In this document: positions 8,698-17,232 of the stretch, one piece after another
Layout of the letters: every line of letters begins with the position of its first letter
Numbering within the stretch: the first letter of the stretch is position 1
Assembly: GCA_020692205.1 (NCBI GenBank)
Contig: JAIMKV010000031.1
Coordinates: 1-50,131 of the forward strand
DNA length: 50,131 nt
Reading direction: 5' to 3'
DNA from: Myxosarcina sp. GA_180221_E-2-1-MAG-40_15
GTDB taxonomy: Bacteria > Cyanobacteriota > Cyanobacteriia > Cyanobacteriales > Xenococcaceae
Position numbers and translations under genes: made by a program
Notes under the pieces: generated by a model
Seen by the model: the letters and a program-made list of their open reading frames with translations, nothing else
Database searches by the model: none
Told to the model about the DNA's origin: nothing

Positions 8698-9702
8698 GTG
8701 AATAATCAAAAACGAATACTACTGGCTTTATTAATATCAATAGCAACGGCAACTACTATTACCTTTCTTGGAAGCTTGAAAATTCCTTCAACTGTCGAAG
8801 CGACAATCGATCCAATAATTACAAATATTACCAGAAGGACTGGATATCCAGGCATTCAACTGAAAAACAAATTTGAAGAAGTGCCAGCAGTCCCTAGTGG
8901 CACTTTTAATTATGGTGGAGCTACTAGCTTTTTTTCAATTTTTAGGGAAGGATTTGGAAAGGAAATTGAAAAGGCTCATCCCCAATTCAAAATAAACCTC
9001 GATCCTTCAGCCATTGGAACCTCTGAGGGAATATCGAGGTTGATATCTGGCAAACTTAGTTTTGCTCACAGCGATCGACCTCTTACTGAAGCTGAGTTGA
9101 AAACATCTAAAGACAAAGGATTGAGGCTAGAAGTTATTCCTGTTGCTTTAGATGGAATAGCAGTATACGTTAATCCATCGACACAGATAAAGTCTCTTAC
9201 CGTAGCAAATTTACAAGATATTTATGGAGGGAAAGTTACTAATTGGCAAGAGTTAGGAGGAGCGAGTTTAGCAATTGTTCCTATATCGCTCGATCCTTCA
9301 GTTGATAGCGGTATATCATTGTGGAAATCTAATTCCGATAATGTCTCGAATAATGTTCTTTCTTATGAGCAGACCCATACTGCTGCCATTGCTAAGACAG
9401 CTTCAACTTCTGGAGCAATTGGTTATGGCTCTGCTGCCATCGTTGCGGGACAAGAATCTGTCAATCCTGTAGCAATTTCTTTCAACAACAATAATATTTC
9501 CATTCCTTCGAGCAAAGCAGATAATTCGGCTAACACTCAAGCTTTTGCTAAAAATATTTATCCCCTTACTCGACGTTTATACGTCGTCGTTCCTCGCGAT
9601 GGAAGTGTCAGAGAAAAAGCAGCGATCGCCTACGCTAATCTTCTTTTTTCAAATGTCGGTCGCAAATTAATTGAAAAGGCTGGATTAGTACCTATTTACT
9701 AG
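8698..9702 (+). CDS. PstS-like periplasmic substrate-binding protein
   Basis: A solute-binding protein of the phosphate/PstS type. An N-terminal hydrophobic segment (LLALLISIATATTITFLGS) serves as signal or anchor. Typical motifs follow: TFNYGGATSF, the serine-containing AIGTSEGI loop, FAHSDRPLT, VALDGIAVYVNP, LQDIYGGKVTNWQELGG, SGAIGYGSAAIV and VPRDGSVREKAA. Start is GTG, 6 bases behind the TpsB stop, so the two are probably co-transcribed. No PstA/B/C permease is nearby, so classic phosphate import is unlikely from this locus alone. In cyanobacteria such orphan PstS-like proteins occur near CHAT/CHASE2 genes; a sensory or exported scavenging role is inference. Confidence 0.8.
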   Translation: MNNQKRILLALLISIATATTITFLGSLKIPSTVEATIDPIITNITRRTGYPGIQLKNKFEEVPAVPSGTFNYGGATSFFSIFREGFGKEIEKAHPQFKINLDPSAIGTSEGISRLISGKLSFAHSDRPLTEAELKTSKDKGLRLEVIPVALDGIAVYVNPSTQIKSLTVANLQDIYGGKVTNWQELGGASLAIVPISLDPSVDSGISLWKSNSDNVSNNVLSYEQTHTAAIAKTASTSGAIGYGSAAIVAGQESVNPVAISFNNNNISIPSSKADNSANTQAFAKNIYPLTRRLYVVVPRDGSVREKAAIAYANLLFSNVGRKLIEKAGLVPIY

Positions 9703-9815
9703 TTTTTTTCCGTCCGTTCGACATAGCCCGCTCCAAACTCAAAGCCAAATTCATGAGAGATCGCCCTTTTAGCACTGCTGAATTGGGGTGGTTGTTAGAG
9801 GTGCTTTGCTCATGT

Positions 9816-12800
9816 TTAGATATCTTCTTTAGCGATTGGTGTGACAACCAAATCGGCAGAATCTCTTTTTTTCCACTGCTCAAACACTTCGTTTCGCCCA
9901 TCGGGATTGAGAGAGCATCCTTTATAAAATCTTAGCCTTTCTCCTTCAATTCTAACCTGCCTGTCGAATTCTAGTCTGAGTCCCAACTTCTTAAGTATTC
10001 TTTGAGCGACGGCGATCGCAGAATCCTGTTCGGGATGGATCTTGACACCCAAAACAGTTTTAATATCGAATCGCAATCTAACCATTTCTTGAAACCAATC
10101 GGCAAGAGAATGCTTGGTAAATTCTGTATCGGGATTTAAAAACTGTTGAATGTTAATTAGCTCTAAAGTTTTAAGTTGAGCAGATAGCTGTTTTCTATTG
10201 ATATCTGGCTTAAATGCCCTATTGTTTCCCTGCTCTTTTATCCGATCTAAAGAACGGCGATCGCGCTCCTTTAGAAAGATATTGCCGATAGTTAGGTAAT
10301 AATGAAGCTGTAGATTTCCGTACCAACCGTCATCATCTCGTTCGACTAACTCTGGTATAACTTTGATTCGATAGCGTCGTTCTAGAATTCCCTTTCTTTC
10401 AATTGCTCTTTCTTCCTCCGTTTTAGCTTTTTTATTGGTTAATTCTTCGAGTTTGGCATCAGTAGGAGACTCCGCTTGGGAAGTTGTTTGACAATGTTGG
10501 CGGTAATTCGTTTCACGAATATTACCAACTAGCTCTTTTATCAGAGTGCTACTGTATGTTGTGACCATCATTATTTCATATCCCTCCTGAGTTAATTTTT
10601 GAATAATTTCGTTGCGATAGTCGTTTTTGCCAGCATTAACTACACAGGCTCTTTTAGCCCAAGTGTTTATCGATTCGGGACTAAAGGCGGTTTCTAAATC
10701 ATCAAACTCGGAAATTCCCGCTTGCTGTAAAAGCCTGATATTAGCTGTTGTAAGCTTGTGTTGAGATGCAAGCAAACCTTTTATAGAAGTCGAGCCATTG
10801 CCAATTCTATTGCCTTTAGCGGTAGATTTAATCCAAATATGGCGTGGTACACCTTCTCGCAGTCGCTCGACTGTCTGACAAACGGCATCTACTGTCTGTA
10901 CGCCCTGGGCAATGCACCATACAGAATCAAAGTGACCTTTAATATCGATACTTACCCCTGTCTCGATAACGGGAGAAGCGATCGCGATATCGTAATATTT
11001 GAGAATATTATTGAGATTGCTCATGCACCCGTAAGCAGGGTGGTTTGGTTCGGAAACGGAATCTCGATCTATTCTGAGAATTCGCAAATTGGAAAATTGG
11101 TTTTTTAAGAAGGATTCAAGATTAATAGAACCCCATTTAGACTTAGCTTTTTGTCCTGTGGTGTGGATCAAGACTTTTTCGCCATTCTCGATCGCTTTTA
11201 CTGATGCTGCTACCAACTCGCTTGGATCGTTACCAGAATAAGTTATTAGCTTGCGTTTCAATAACGAGACGTAAGCATTTTCAGCTACCCAGGTTTCTAC
11301 TGGTAATTCAATTAACTTTTGAATGTAATCGATCGAAATAGTAGATAAATCCGCATCGCTAAGATAAATTTTTCCTCCACTTGAAACAACAATTTTAAGT
11401 AACTGTTTTAGATTATCGATTATTGTTATTCGATTGCCAAAGCAGGTCGAACTATCTAACAAATGCCAAATGACCTGTTCGGCTTCGTCCAAGATTACTA
11501 TTGCCTCATTCCAGTCTTCAGGGTTAAAACGCGCCTGAGAATTGGGATGTAATGAATCGATACAAAGTCCATAACCTAATACGCCTTTAGTGGTTGAATT
11601 TCTAACCTCCTCAATATGGTCAATTCCAAAGCGATCGCATAAAGCTTTAGCAAGTTGAATTCTATGGGTAATGACTAAAACGGGCTTTCCCATCGCAATC
11701 GCTTGCTGAACTACCCCAGTCAACCATTCCGTTTTTCCCGTTCCTTTTGGCGATCGCAAAGCGATGATTTGAGCATTTTCTGGCGGAACCAATTTCTCAT
11801 CTAAAAATCGCTCATTTATTTTCAAGGCATTGTATCTCGATAAATCCAACAGGGATGCCAAATTATATTTTGATAAATTTAAGCGATCTTTATATAATTG
11901 CCTGAAGCATTCAACTCCTCTTGCAACAATTAGATCGTCTACGCCTTTTTCGGGAAAATCCCATTTGACTACCGATACTCTGCAACCTTCGCGAACGAAT
12001 AACTTTCCCGTTTTCGCGATCGCCTTTCGGACATTTTTGACGGTTTTCAATTTATTGTCATTATCGAAACAAAAGGCGATTTCTCTATTCTTTTCAGCAA
12101 AAACTTGAAGCTGGGGAATTAAATACGGCAGAGAAATTTTAATACCATATTCGTCCTTTTTCTGCCTATAGCCACTATAGATACCAGGTAAGGCGATCGC
12201 AACATACCCTGCTGTCAGTAGCGCACCTGCTTTTTTCGCCCCTTCCGTAATCGTTAGGGAAACATCAGAATCTATTACCCATTTCCAAAAGCCAATGTCT
12301 ACACTCTTGACAAGTCTCTCAATTCCTCCTTTATCAGAACGAACATTGTATTCTGCACGATTGTTTCGTTTATTCCATATTCCATGAAGTATTCGGTCAA
12401 TTGCTCTGTATTTCTGCTTTCTACAAGCTTCTTGAAGCTTTGGCAAGACTTGTTCTGCAATTTTTTGAAATCTTTCAATCCATGCGTTTCTGGCTTTTTC
12501 ATTTTGTCTTCTTACAATATTCCACGAGTGAAGGAAGCTAACTCTTAAAGCAATTATTTCTGTGGGGACTTTAAGCGCTCCTTCGTATTTAATAATCTTG
12601 TTTTTAATTTTACCATTATTTCCCAACTCTACGTAACGGTAAGGCTGATTCGGCTTTAATTGTCCCCACTGCGAATCTTCCCCAGTTAGAACATCTACAC
12701 CGCTACACCACCATCCACCTTTGTCTAAGTGGGCATATCGTCTGAGCCATTTGTCCCGTAGCCTACCATCGTTTCTTCTTTCTGCTGTTGGCAGTCCGTA

Positions 12801-12920
12801 GAGCAAGCGATCGTAAGGCTCATCGTTAAATAACGAAATTACGTTAAGCTCGATCAAATCTCCATCTACTCCAGAAGCGATCCATTCATCTATATGGTTC
12901 TGGTTTATTTGATAATTCAT
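9816..12920 (-). CDS. Plasmid replication protein, CyRepA1 type (DUF3854 + helicase)
   Basis: This 1034-residue protein has the layout of CyRepA-type initiators of large cyanobacterial plasmids (for example on pSYSA of Synechocystis). A DUF3854/Toprim-like primase part spans about 130-360, with the acidic ITEGAKKAG near 223 and FCFDNDNK near 285. A helicase follows, with Walker A SPKGTGKTEW near 390-397, a DEAE-like Walker B (VILDEAEQV, near 477) and later helicase motifs (SPVIETGVSIDIKGHFD, CQTVERLREG). An AGGAG lies about 11 bases before the ATG. The upstream 756-bp region is the likely control or origin region. The C-terminal 250 residues are not recognised. Family call strong; initiator role inferred from relatives. 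Confidence 0.88.
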   Translation of the reverse strand: MNYQINQNHIDEWIASGVDGDLIELNVISLFNDEPYDRLLYGLPTAERRNDGRLRDKWLRRYAHLDKGGWWCSGVDVLTGEDSQWGQLKPNQPYRYVELGNNGKIKNKIIKYEGALKVPTEIIALRVSFLHSWNIVRRQNEKARNAWIERFQKIAEQVLPKLQEACRKQKYRAIDRILHGIWNKRNNRAEYNVRSDKGGIERLVKSVDIGFWKWVIDSDVSLTITEGAKKAGALLTAGYVAIALPGIYSGYRQKKDEYGIKISLPYLIPQLQVFAEKNREIAFCFDNDNKLKTVKNVRKAIAKTGKLFVREGCRVSVVKWDFPEKGVDDLIVARGVECFRQLYKDRLNLSKYNLASLLDLSRYNALKINERFLDEKLVPPENAQIIALRSPKGTGKTEWLTGVVQQAIAMGKPVLVITHRIQLAKALCDRFGIDHIEEVRNSTTKGVLGYGLCIDSLHPNSQARFNPEDWNEAIVILDEAEQVIWHLLDSSTCFGNRITIIDNLKQLLKIVVSSGGKIYLSDADLSTISIDYIQKLIELPVETWVAENAYVSLLKRKLITYSGNDPSELVAASVKAIENGEKVLIHTTGQKAKSKWGSINLESFLKNQFSNLRILRIDRDSVSEPNHPAYGCMSNLNNILKYYDIAIASPVIETGVSIDIKGHFDSVWCIAQGVQTVDAVCQTVERLREGVPRHIWIKSTAKGNRIGNGSTSIKGLLASQHKLTTANIRLLQQAGISEFDDLETAFSPESINTWAKRACVVNAGKNDYRNEIIQKLTQEGYEIMMVTTYSSTLIKELVGNIRETNYRQHCQTTSQAESPTDAKLEELTNKKAKTEEERAIERKGILERRYRIKVIPELVERDDDGWYGNLQLHYYLTIGNIFLKERDRRSLDRIKEQGNNRAFKPDINRKQLSAQLKTLELINIQQFLNPDTEFTKHSLADWFQEMVRLRFDIKTVLGVKIHPEQDSAIAVAQRILKKLGLRLEFDRQVRIEGERLRFYKGCSLNPDGRNEVFEQWKKRDSADLVVTPIAKEDI

Positions 12921-12971
12921 TGAAGAAACAACTCCTAATTTACGAGTTAGCCGTTTCTTATACTCAGTTGT

Positions 12972-12999
12972 TTGTTTATTCTCTCAGAATCGCTATAAT
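12972..12999 (+). promoter_or_regulatory. Weak promoter candidate diverging from CyRepA1
   Basis: TTGTTT and a perfect TATAAT, 16 bases apart, point away from CyRepA1. No ORF follows, so if real it would feed the same non-coding interval. In the opposite direction a TATAAG at 12957-12962 (minus strand) could be a -10 for CyRepA1, but I find no matching -35. Confidence 0.3.
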
Positions 13000-13257
13000 G
13001 TTTATTAACTTTAATTAAATTTGGTGGTTTTGAAGTAACGAGCTTTTAAATCTCAATTGGAGTTGAGAGAGCTTTGACAATCTGGATTCTGGATTCTGAT
13101 TCTGGGAGAATAAGCAAAAAGCAAGTAGAAGAAACAACCTTTTTCTAATTAACTAAATTTAATAATTATTCACGAGGCATCTTAAATGCTTTGGTCTTGC
13201 TGTTAGAAGGTCAATCGATCGTCTGTATTTTTAACAGCAAGTTTTTTCTATCAAAAC

Positions 13258-13286
13258 TTGCAACTTAACTTAAAAGTTGGTATGAT
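13258..13286 (+). promoter_or_regulatory. Near-consensus promoter for an orphan RNA
   Basis: TTGCAA and TATGAT are separated by the ideal 17 bases. No start codon with a usable ORF follows, and a strong terminator hairpin lies about 300 bases on. This is the best promoter match I saw in the window. Confidence 0.55.
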
Positions 13287-13292
13287 AGATAT

Positions 13293-13612
13293 ATCGCGTT
13301 AGACAACTAATAAGGTATTAACCTCTTCGTTGTTCCAACAAGAACCTGACAAAGATTGGCAATTCTTTTTTAAAGAGTTCGTGTCAGTCTAATTGATCCA
13401 CAAATGCCCGCCTACTGGTATTAATTGTTTTATAAACATAGTTAAGGTCTATTTAAGTAGGAACTTTTGAACGCCGAGTCCTTTGCCAAAATTCGTCGGT
13501 GTTCGTAGTCTTTACCCAAAATCAAATAAATATTATTCAAATTATTCAAAGTAGCTGGTTTTAATTGTACCTTATTTGAGGTGAATTAACCAGTTACTTT
13601 GTTTATTTTTGC
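13293..13612 (+). ncRNA. Putative ~320-nt structured RNA beside the replication gene
   Basis: The interval runs from the expected start of the promoter at 13258-13286 to the T-rich end of the hairpin at 13548-13600. It has no ORF longer than a few codons. It contains several inverted repeats: ACAAC/GTTGT around 13304-13334; CTGACA/TGTCAG (13346-13351 with 13382-13387) enclosing AATTCTTT/AAAGAGTT; and GAACGCCGA/TCGGTGTTC (13469-13477 with 13496-13504). It is transcribed away from CyRepA1. If the CyRepA1 message begins upstream of here it would be antisense to its leader, as reported for the pSYSA replication gene. That link is inference; it resembles no RNA family I know. Confidence 0.45.
13548..13612 (+). 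terminator. Strong intrinsic terminator hairpin
   Basis: AAAGTAGCTGG at the left pairs with CCAGTTACTTT at the right. The stem is about 17 bp with one TT bulge and one G-T pair, plus a smaller ACCT/AGGT stem in the loop. It is followed on the + strand by GTTTATTTTTG. The T-rich side fits termination of a + strand transcript rather than of the minus-strand operon. Confidence 0.6.
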
Positions 13613-13654
13613 GCTCGACTTTTACCATAATCAATAAGTTTTCCACTTATAATT

Positions 13655-13680
13655 TAAATCTTCCACAAAGGAAGATTTAA
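13655..13680 (-). terminator. Hairpin over the stop codon of the AAA ATPase gene
   Basis: TAAATCTTCC and GGAAGATTTA form a perfect 10-bp stem (11 with the flanking T-A) around a 5-base loop. The stop codon of the minus-strand ATPase gene sits inside the stem. There is no T run after it on the minus strand, so it may protect the RNA end rather than terminate by itself. Confidence 0.4.
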
Positions 13681-15185
13681 TTGGGTTTGGGTTCTAGAAG
13701 CCCTCTGGGGATTCGAGAAAACTGAGATTTATCTTCTCCACGAACGGGACGGGCAGTAGAAGCAGAAGATCGAATCTCAGCTAGAGCATTGGAGGTGTTT
13801 TTGTTGTAGATAGCTGGCTCAAATTTCGCTCTTTCTAGGATTAGTTCGTTAATCAAAGCAGAAATAGATAGATTGAGGTGAGCTTGTTTGAAGAAGATTT
13901 CGTGATGGGTACGTTTTACTGCTGCCGCAATTTCAGCAGGAGAGCAACCACGATAATTGCGGAACAGCAATCGCCATTCACGATCGCTAATATTGTAGCT
14001 GTAGCCTGGAAAATGCTTTTCCAAATGAATTTTAAAAATTTCCCACATCGCTCCATTATGAAGATCGCTATCGAAAAACCAAAGGTACTCGAATCGACGA
14101 ATTAATTCTGGGGGAAGCATATCGAGGCGGTTGATAGTCGCTAACATAATGACAGGGGTTTCGTGATCTTGCATCCAGGTGAGCAGTTTCCCTGCCATTT
14201 TTGCCAATACGCCTCCAGCAGTATTTGAGTTCCAACCAGCAAAAGCTTTTTCAAACTCATCAAAAGCAAATAAACAATTGCCGATTTTATCGACCACATC
14301 AAGAACGTGCTGTAAATTAGCAAGCGAGCGCGCTAGATCTGCATCTAAAAGTTGATTCCAATCACAAGCAACCAAAGGCACGTCCAATGTTTGGCTCATA
14401 GTCTTTACAATTAAAGACTTGCCTGTTCCAGGTAAACCCCATAGACAGCCAGCTTTGGGGGGAGACAGTCCCCTGTCTTTGGCTTCACGGCTGAAGAGGC
14501 ATTTGATTTTTTGTAGATCTTCTTGTAGCAGATCTAATCCGCCAACTCCCGCCACATCTGGTTTGGGTAGAATTTTCAACCCTTGCTTGGCTAATTTAGT
14601 TGATTTATAATCAACTATTGCTTTTAAACTATATTGCTGTTCGAGCAATAGTTCTATTTCCCCAATAGGCAACCCATAGAGCGCACTGATAAACTCCGAT
14701 CTAATATCCGAACGCCATGAGATATACGATTCAATTCCTGCTAAATCTGGTATCTCGAATTTAAGGTTCGGCATAATCGAGAAAAGATCTAAAGGTACGC
14801 GATCGATTCGATCTAGCAAAATTAATTTTTGGGAGAAATTCCCAAAATAGTAATTTCTCAATTCGTGGCTTAATGCCTCTTGGATTTCCCCTAACCCCTC
14901 ATAGATAAATACTGCCTTTGAATCGGGGAACTCTTTTAAATGCCGAATCACAACAGAGGAAGGATGAATGGTATCAACCCTATAGGATGTGGGACTTGTA
15001 AATATAGAAGAATCGCGTATTTCAACTTTTTGCAGATTATCAAATCCCAGATTAGCATAGTAAATCTCTTCACTTTCACTATATCTGGCAATTTCTTTGA
15101 TTACGAACTGGCGGTCTAAAGGATCGCATTGAATAAAAGCGATCGCTGTTTTTTTAAGAATTTGCCACTTTTGAGGATCGATCAT
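13677..15185 (-). CDS. Ycf46-like AAA family ATPase
   Basis: A 502-residue AAA+ ATPase. Residues about 205-430 carry the domain: the lead-in GVGGLDLLQEDLQKIK, Walker A WGLPGTGKSL near 250, Walker B CLFAFDEFEKAFAG near 305-315, sensor-1-like MLATINRLDMLPPEL and the arginine LIRRFE. The order and the KAFAG motif resemble Ycf46-type cyanobacterial/plastid ATPases. Residues 1-190 are a variable input part, also typical of Ycf46. It overlaps the preceding gene by 4 bases, so the two are translationally coupled, and it is last in a five-gene partition-like operon. Cellular role of the plasmid version is unknown; remodelling of the partition or replication complex is a guess. Confidence 0.8.
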   Translation of the reverse strand: MIDPQKWQILKKTAIAFIQCDPLDRQFVIKEIARYSESEEIYYANLGFDNLQKVEIRDSSIFTSPTSYRVDTIHPSSVVIRHLKEFPDSKAVFIYEGLGEIQEALSHELRNYYFGNFSQKLILLDRIDRVPLDLFSIMPNLKFEIPDLAGIESYISWRSDIRSEFISALYGLPIGEIELLLEQQYSLKAIVDYKSTKLAKQGLKILPKPDVAGVGGLDLLQEDLQKIKCLFSREAKDRGLSPPKAGCLWGLPGTGKSLIVKTMSQTLDVPLVACDWNQLLDADLARSLANLQHVLDVVDKIGNCLFAFDEFEKAFAGWNSNTAGGVLAKMAGKLLTWMQDHETPVIMLATINRLDMLPPELIRRFEYLWFFDSDLHNGAMWEIFKIHLEKHFPGYSYNISDREWRLLFRNYRGCSPAEIAAAVKRTHHEIFFKQAHLNLSISALINELILERAKFEPAIYNKNTSNALAEIRSSASTARPVRGEDKSQFSRIPRGLLEPKPN

Positions 15186-15958
15186 TTATAATTTCTATTG
15201 CTGGGTGGCTCGATAAATAACACGCAGAATCCATCTGTTAATTTGGCGGAACCGACTTGAAAGCTAATTCCCAAATTTTTTACTTTTACCTGACAGCTTT
15301 TGTCGATTAAATCTTCATTCCAATCGACTATATTTTTGGCTGCTTGCCCCTCTTGGCTTTTTGCCCAAGCAAGCAGCACTCTATCTTCTGCTTCTAATTC
15401 TTGTTTCCAGCTTTGAGCGAGCGCACTTTCATTAAATAGAGTTCCCACGCTAAATGAAAGAATCGAACCCAAGACTACTGTAGCTGCTGTCACGAGACTA
15501 CCTACTATCCTCGGAGATAATTTGTTTTTATTACCGCAATTCAAATTATTATCTTCTAAAATGCGAGCTACGGCCTTTTTCAATCGAATGTTAGCAAGAT
15601 GCCCCTGTTCTTCTTCGTATTTGGCTAATGCTTCTTGCTGAATTTTGATAAGCTTTTGTTTGTATTGCTCAAAAAGAAATATTAGTTCTTCTTCTCCAAT
15701 TTTAAAAGCTTGATGAATTCTGTTTGGAGTAGTTTCGTAGAGAATTTGAGTGATCCTGCATTGAAGCAGAATCAAGAAAAAAGGGTCATCCCTATCGATA
15801 TTCCAAATCTCTATAGTTTTGAGAACCTGCCGTTGAATTTCTTTTGGCTGACTCATTAAAAACTCATCCAATGAACTAGACAAGTTTTTAATATTGTTAT
15901 CTGCTGTATTTAACTCAGACAATTCCTTGAGTTCTTTTTCGTTTGATTCTTCTGCCAT
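15182..15958 (-). CDS. Single-TM protein of the partition operon
   Basis: The 258-residue protein has a helical N-terminal half (about 1-140, including QVLKTIEIWNIDRDDPFFL, which recalls the cyanobacterial DUF6753 family from memory, unverified). One transmembrane segment follows at about 150-172 (IVGSLVTAATVVLGSILSF), then a C-terminal domain with two Cys (KSCQVK and GFCVLF). The N-terminal part would be cytoplasmic if the positive-inside rule holds. It overlaps the AAA ATPase by 4 bases and follows the ParA-like gene after 10 bases. A membrane tether for the ATPases is a reasonable but untested idea. Confidence 0.6.
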   Translation of the reverse strand: MAEESNEKELKELSELNTADNNIKNLSSSLDEFLMSQPKEIQRQVLKTIEIWNIDRDDPFFLILLQCRITQILYETTPNRIHQAFKIGEEELIFLFEQYKQKLIKIQQEALAKYEEEQGHLANIRLKKAVARILEDNNLNCGNKNKLSPRIVGSLVTAATVVLGSILSFSVGTLFNESALAQSWKQELEAEDRVLLAWAKSQEGQAAKNIVDWNEDLIDKSCQVKVKNLGISFQVGSAKLTDGFCVLFIEPPSNRNYK

Positions 15959-15968
15959 GCTAAAAAAA

Positions 15969-16859
15969 TTAGTATAAATATACTAATCTGGTATCGGGAT
16001 CTTTGGTTCCAGCCTTGAGCTTTCCTTCTTTTCTCTTATCTGCCTGTTCCTCCGCTATCTTGCTCAATCCTTCCGCTTTGGCTACTTTATTGGGAAAGAT
16101 TTTGCTAAATAGTTGTTCAAGTTGTTTGAGAAATTGTCTAAGAGGCGTTTTATCTGAGACTTTTACGCCTGGGCGACTGAGAAATTCAGAGTAGCTCAAT
16201 CCCTCTTTGTCGCATTCAAATTGAAATCTAGAACCTAGTTCTGGTAGAGCAATTACTGGAATTTGCCAATCTCGAATTATCTTTATCAAAGATTCATCTT
16301 TTTCTAAATAAGAAAAATCTCCACCACAAGTTAATCTTCCTGTATTCAGCACTAAGCAATTATTTATTTCTGTATTTTTGTATTTTTCTACGTGCAGGAT
16401 GAATTGCTGAATACTTTGATAACATCCATCTGATACAAAGAAATAGTTTATTTCCTCGTAGATCTGTTTCATCTCCTCATCTGTAAAGATGCTGATTCTT
16501 GTTGCCCAATCATCAAACTGATTCCTTACGTTTGACGGGAGATTTACAATCGTCGATTTTTCTCCAATTTTATCGACGATTGCGTTGGGTTGATCGTAAT
16601 CAAATTTGTTGTCAGAAAAAACAACTTTTTCACATTGTTTGTAAACGAAAGATACATCTGAGATTGTAGGATCTGCTTCGATCAAGACAAACTTCTCCTG
16701 CCAGCCTTTTGATACAAAATAATTGAGTAAGCATCGGGCGAAAAAGGATTTGCCTACACCTCCTTTTTCTCCTCCACAAAAGATAATACTGTTTAAATTT
16801 TTAGTATTATCTTTTTCTGTATTATCTGTTTTAGTTTTATCTTTCAAACCAGTAGTCAT
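15969..16859 (-). CDS. ParA/MinD-superfamily ATPase
   Basis: Deviant Walker A motif EKGGVGKSF with signature Lys32 and Lys37, followed by the A'-like VLIEADPTISDVSFVY, marks a ParA/MinD/CobQ-type P-loop ATPase. The rest is 296 residues with a shortened, less conserved middle (INNCLVLNTGRLTCGG) and a charged tail rich in Lys and Glu. No N-terminal helix-turn-helix is present, so it is not a classical type Ia ParA. It sits 10 bases after the ParR-like gene and 10 bases before the membrane-protein gene. With an actin-like gene in the same operon its job may be different from DNA segregation proper, for example positioning or regulation. Family call firm. Confidence 0.85.
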   Translation of the reverse strand: MTTGLKDKTKTDNTEKDNTKNLNSIIFCGGEKGGVGKSFFARCLLNYFVSKGWQEKFVLIEADPTISDVSFVYKQCEKVVFSDNKFDYDQPNAIVDKIGEKSTIVNLPSNVRNQFDDWATRISIFTDEEMKQIYEEINYFFVSDGCYQSIQQFILHVEKYKNTEINNCLVLNTGRLTCGGDFSYLEKDESLIKIIRDWQIPVIALPELGSRFQFECDKEGLSYSEFLSRPGVKVSDKTPLRQFLKQLEQLFSKIFPNKVAKAEGLSKIAEEQADKRKEGKLKAGTKDPDTRLVYLY

Positions 16860-16869
16860 TTTTTCTCCT

Positions 16870-17232
16870 CTATAGCTTAAATGAATTTGCTAATGATGCC
16901 AAAGACGATTTTTCTTGGCTTTTTGTCCGATCCTGAATCTCTCGTTTTGTAGTTTTAAATTCTGGATTTTCCTGAAGGCTTAAATAAAATTTCAGGGTTT
17001 CCAATTCTCCTGAAAAAAACTTTATGCCCTCAAGCAAAAACGATTGAATTTCTTCCTCGTTTTTACCTTTGAGGTAGTTATACCCATACAAATAATAAAT
17101 CATTCGTCTGACAATATTGCTTTTGCTTTTCGTATTTTCACGAAAATACGTTACTACTTTTCCCTCTTGGGTTTCTTCTTTAAAGCGAATTGTTAAAGAC
17201 CCGTACTTATCTTGTTTCTTTTGCTTCATCAA
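16870..17232 (-). CDS. Small ParR-like DNA-binding protein
   Basis: The 120-residue protein starts 4 bases inside the end of the ParM-like gene, the usual arrangement of parM-parR pairs. Residues about 10-50 could form a ribbon-helix-helix: strand SLTIRFKEE, helix TQEGKVVTYFREN, then KSKSNIVRRMIYYLY. The rest is helical and charged. By position and fold guess it is the adaptor that links the centromere to the actin-like filament. Sequence identity to known ParR proteins is not evident by eye, so this rests mostly on context. Confidence 0.55.
   Translation of the reverse strand: MMKQKKQDKYGSLTIRFKEETQEGKVVTYFRENTKSKSNIVRRMIYYLYGYNYLKGKNEEEIQSFLLEGIKFFSGELETLKFYLSLQENPEFKTTKREIQDRTKSQEKSSLASLANSFKL

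Larger units (their letters stand above)
12921..13676. other. Replication control / putative origin region, no protein gene
   Basis: No convincing ORF exists on either strand in these 756 bases between the CyRepA1 start and the 3' end of the partition operon. It contains the CyRepA1 ribosome-binding site, two + strand promoter-like sites, a probable RNA gene (about 13293-13612) and a hairpin at the end of the ATPase gene. The stretch 13020-13190 shows only short TCTGGATTCTG-type direct repeats. I saw no clear array of iterons or DnaA boxes. Placement beside the replication gene makes it the best origin candidate in the window. Confidence 0.5.

Noticed and set aside
8698-9702. Phosphate ABC transporter component
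   Set aside because: No permease or ATPase genes are nearby, so I call it a PstS-like binding protein without assigning phosphate transport.
9692-9901. Minus-strand frame of 69 codons overlapping the 3' end of CyRepA1
   Set aside because: Overlaps the CyRepA1 end in another frame. The last 37 codons (AVLKGRSLMNLALSLERAMS) look protein-like, so a small or broken gene at about 9692-9800 cannot be excluded, but I cannot support a start.
13020-13190. Iteron array for replication start
   Set aside because: Only two or three short TCTGGATTCTG-type repeats, not a regular array of 17-22-base iterons.
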